Shown: in pieces, positions 28,965-30,152 of the stretch
How positions within the stretch are numbered: the stretch's first letter is position 1
Layout: the number at the start of each line of letters is the position of its first letter
Virus record (IMG/VR): IMGVR_UViG_3300047510_000493
Span: 1-30,152 of that record
Direction: 5' to 3' (one strand)
Length of the DNA: 30,152 bases
Origin: a virus
Notes under the pieces: generated by a model
Told to the model about the DNA's origin: nothing
Seen by the model: only the letters and a program-made list of their open reading frames with translations
Database searches by the model: none
Position numbers and translations under genes: made by a program

Positions 28965-29702
28965 TTAGTAGCGTAAATTTACTTTATCTTTTCTGCGGTA
29001 ATTGTAAATATCTTCAATTATTCCAACGTATTGTGAAGTATTAGCGCAATGGAACAATGCAGAAGGTTGTAATTTTAACTTTTGTATAAATTCGGTAAAC
29101 TCAAATTGTGGCTTTTGTAGTAACTGCATCAAAGCAAAAACAAAACTTCTTCGATTGTAGCCATCGTAAAAATGTTTCATTAAAACAATTTTGTCAGCAA
29201 TTTCAACAGATTTATCATAATTTACTATTTTGAAATTTCCATTGTTAAAACTATCAAAATAAGTTTGTGTTTGTGTCTGTTTTCCTAAAATGGCCATACA
29301 AATATGATGACTAAATTCATATTTATTCTTAAAAATTCTGTACTTAATGTAATCAGAATAACCAAGTTTGCAATAACCTTCAAGATAATCATCAGCATTC
29401 CAAGTTTTTGAAGTTGCATTCAAAATGTGTACTTCCGGCAATCCGTAGTTTTCACAAATAATGTAATGCAATGGCAGTCCAAGTTCTCTGATAACTTCAA
29501 AGCGGTGCTGTCCATCAATGATTTCATAGTTTTCATTTACCAAAATTGTGGTAAACAAATACTTTTCAGACATTGACTTTCGCAGTCGGTTAAGGTGCAA
29601 CAGGTTAAGATTTCTGTTGCCATCAATTGATTTGAAAAGGAAGTAATCCTCTGTGGTGTGAACTTGCATAGATGCAGCGGTTCTGGTTTTTGAATTAAAC
29701 AT
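28965..29702 (-). CDS. ParB-like N-terminal domain protein, A/T-rich gene
   Basis: I chose ATG 29702. A longer reading from 29840 would overlap the next gene and add 46 basic residues of non-native composition. The 245-residue product has a ParB-type core: NLLHLNRLRKSM (about residues 34-45), then NENYEIIDGQHRFEVIRELG (about 56-75), where DGQHR matches the catalytic box. A helical second domain (about 100-240) is rich in Phe, Tyr and Asn. The gene is visibly more A/T-rich than dnaB next door, suggesting separate origin. ParB-like proteins of this type in phages may be nucleases or regulators; no partition role is supported. Confidence 0.65.
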   Translation of the reverse strand: MFNSKTRTAASMQVHTTEDYFLFKSIDGNRNLNLLHLNRLRKSMSEKYLFTTILVNENYEIIDGQHRFEVIRELGLPLHYIICENYGLPEVHILNATSKTWNADDYLEGYCKLGYSDYIKYRIFKNKYEFSHHICMAILGKQTQTQTYFDSFNNGNFKIVNYDKSVEIADKIVLMKHFYDGYNRRSFVFALMQLLQKPQFEFTEFIQKLKLQPSALFHCANTSQYVGIIEDIYNYRRKDKVNLRY

Positions 29703-29721
29703 ATATTTATTTATTTGGGTT

Positions 29722-29940
29722 TTAATCGTTGCAGTATTCCTGACGTTCATGCCAATCAATGTCGCTTTGCTCGTCACGTTCCCATTCAATCGTCTGGGTG
29801 ATGTACCATTGCCATCCCTTTTCCCATTCTTTGAAGTCATCGGAGTTCAGTTCAAAAGGATTTTCGCCTTCGGTTTCGTAGTAATTAAACTGCTGACTGG
29901 CTATCCAGCCCATTTCAAAAGGTGTTTTTGTGTTTTCCAT
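29722..29940 (-). CDS. Small acidic protein, first gene of the early operon (72 aa)
   Basis: The product begins ENTKTPFEMGWIASQQFNYY and is rich in Trp, Glu and Asp, with WEKGWQWYITQTIEWERDEQ near the middle. The 'P-F-E-(M/L)-G...F-x-x-W-x-x-G-(W/Y)' spacing recalls small ribosome-modulation-factor-like phage proteins, but this is a weak likeness. It is the most promoter-proximal gene of the leftward early operon. An early host-takeover role would fit its position. Confidence 0.55.
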   Translation of the reverse strand: MENTKTPFEMGWIASQQFNYYETEGENPFELNSDDFKEWEKGWQWYITQTIEWERDEQSDIDWHERQEYCND

Positions 29941-29974
29941 GCTGCAAATGTAATATACTTTTCTATACTTGCAA
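29941..29974 (-). promoter_or_regulatory. Leftward early promoter directly before ATG 29940
   Basis: On the minus strand TTG (29974-29972) is followed after exactly 19 bases by TACATTTG (29952-29945), then CAGC and ATG. It matches TTTG/TAnnTTTG apart from the first base of the -33 box. It should start the whole early transcript. Confidence 0.75.
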
Positions 29975-30003
29975 TACTTTTTGTTAAATTATTTGTATGA
30001 AAG

Positions 30004-30012
30004 TTATCCACA
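30004..30012 (+). promoter_or_regulatory. Perfect DnaA box
   Basis: TTATCCACA matches the DnaA-box consensus TTWTNCACA exactly. It lies in the A/T-rich divergent gap (29941-30051) between the early operon and the HNH gene, and the phage encodes a DnaA domain IV protein that could bind it. Only one copy is clear, so a regulatory site is as likely as an origin. Confidence 0.6.
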
Positions 30013-30051
30013 ATATAAGAATATCGAACTTTTACGAATAAACTTTGTGCA

Positions 30052-30152
30052 GTGAAGAAGCATACGAAGGTATATCTTGACCATTTTGGCTATGACAAGA
30101 CCGATTTCATCCCTTGCGAGGTATGTGGCGCACAAGCTGTGGACATTCACCA
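30052..30152 (+). CDS. HNH endonuclease, 3'-truncated by the window edge
   Basis: From GTG 30052 the frame reads KKHTKVYLDHFGYDKTDFIP and then CEVCGAQAVDIH at the right edge. The CxxC zinc knuckle followed by A-V-D-I-H is the start of an HNH motif. Such genes in Bacteroidota phages encode small HNH nucleases, often linked to DNA packaging. A near -7 match (TAAACTTTG, one base too long) lies upstream, so the promoter is not firmly placed. The rest of the active site lies outside the window. Confidence 0.7.
   Translation, partial: MKKHTKVYLDHFGYDKTDFIPCEVCGAQAVDIH

Noticed and set aside
1-30152. CRISPR array, insertion sequence, integrase or attachment site
   Set aside because: No regularly spaced repeats, transposase motifs, recombinase catalytic motifs or terminal repeats were seen by eye.

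Overview
This window is most of the genome of a tailed (siphovirus-like) phage or prophage of a Bacteroidota host. The phage assignment rests on a large terminase, portal, major capsid protein, tail tube, tape measure and lysis genes. The host assignment rests on promoters of the Bacteroidota type (TTTG, 18-19 bases, then TAnnTTTG), on start codons that mostly lack Shine-Dalgarno sequences and have A/T-rich leaders, and on protein families seen mainly in phages of that phylum. No integrase, tRNA, insertion sequence or CRISPR array is visible.

Layout. Positions 1-5317 (+) hold a glycosyltransferase-like gene cut by the window edge, a SAM methyltransferase, a ParB-like protein, a DUF5681-type small terminase candidate, two tiny genes, a second glycosyltransferase, TerL and a pair of tail assembly chaperone candidates. 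A terminator, a consensus promoter and a long leader hairpin follow (5412-5586). Positions 5587-18064 (+) are the structural module in an unusual order: tail completion, distal tail, baseplate/fibre and tape measure come first, then XkdF-like protease, scaffold candidate, capsid, tail tube, portal fusion and connectors. Positions 18066-20978 (+) hold a putative lectin-like receptor-binding gene and a lysis cassette (two small membrane proteins, a spanin candidate, and a peptidoglycan-binding/L,D-transpeptidase-like enzyme).

Positions 21040-29940 (-) are the early/replication module, read towards the late genes and ending against them at a hairpin. From its promoter end it contains a small acidic protein, a ParB-like protein, a structured RNA candidate, a DUF6291-like replication protein, DnaB helicase, a C5-cytosine DNA methyltransferase with a second coding frame inside it, a stand-alone DnaA domain IV protein, an SSB-like protein, small unknowns, a Rad52-type annealing protein and a metallophosphoesterase. 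A divergent intergenic region with a perfect DnaA box (30004-30012) separates this module from an HNH endonuclease gene that runs off the right edge.

How it works together. DnaB, the DUF6291-like protein, the DnaA-C protein, the SSB-like protein and the Rad52-like protein form a replication/recombination set. TerL, portal, protease, scaffold and capsid build and fill the head. Tail tube, chaperones, tape measure and baseplate proteins build a tail of roughly 95 nm, if 1.5 angstrom per tape measure residue holds (inference). The most interesting signals are the overprinted frame in the methyltransferase gene, a set of promoters placed so close to ATG that their transcripts should be leaderless, a recurrent hairpin plus CTACTTTT element next to start codons, and a 66-base nested hairpin ending in U8 directly before an ATG. 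Family names were assigned by reading the sequence and from memory; no database search was run.
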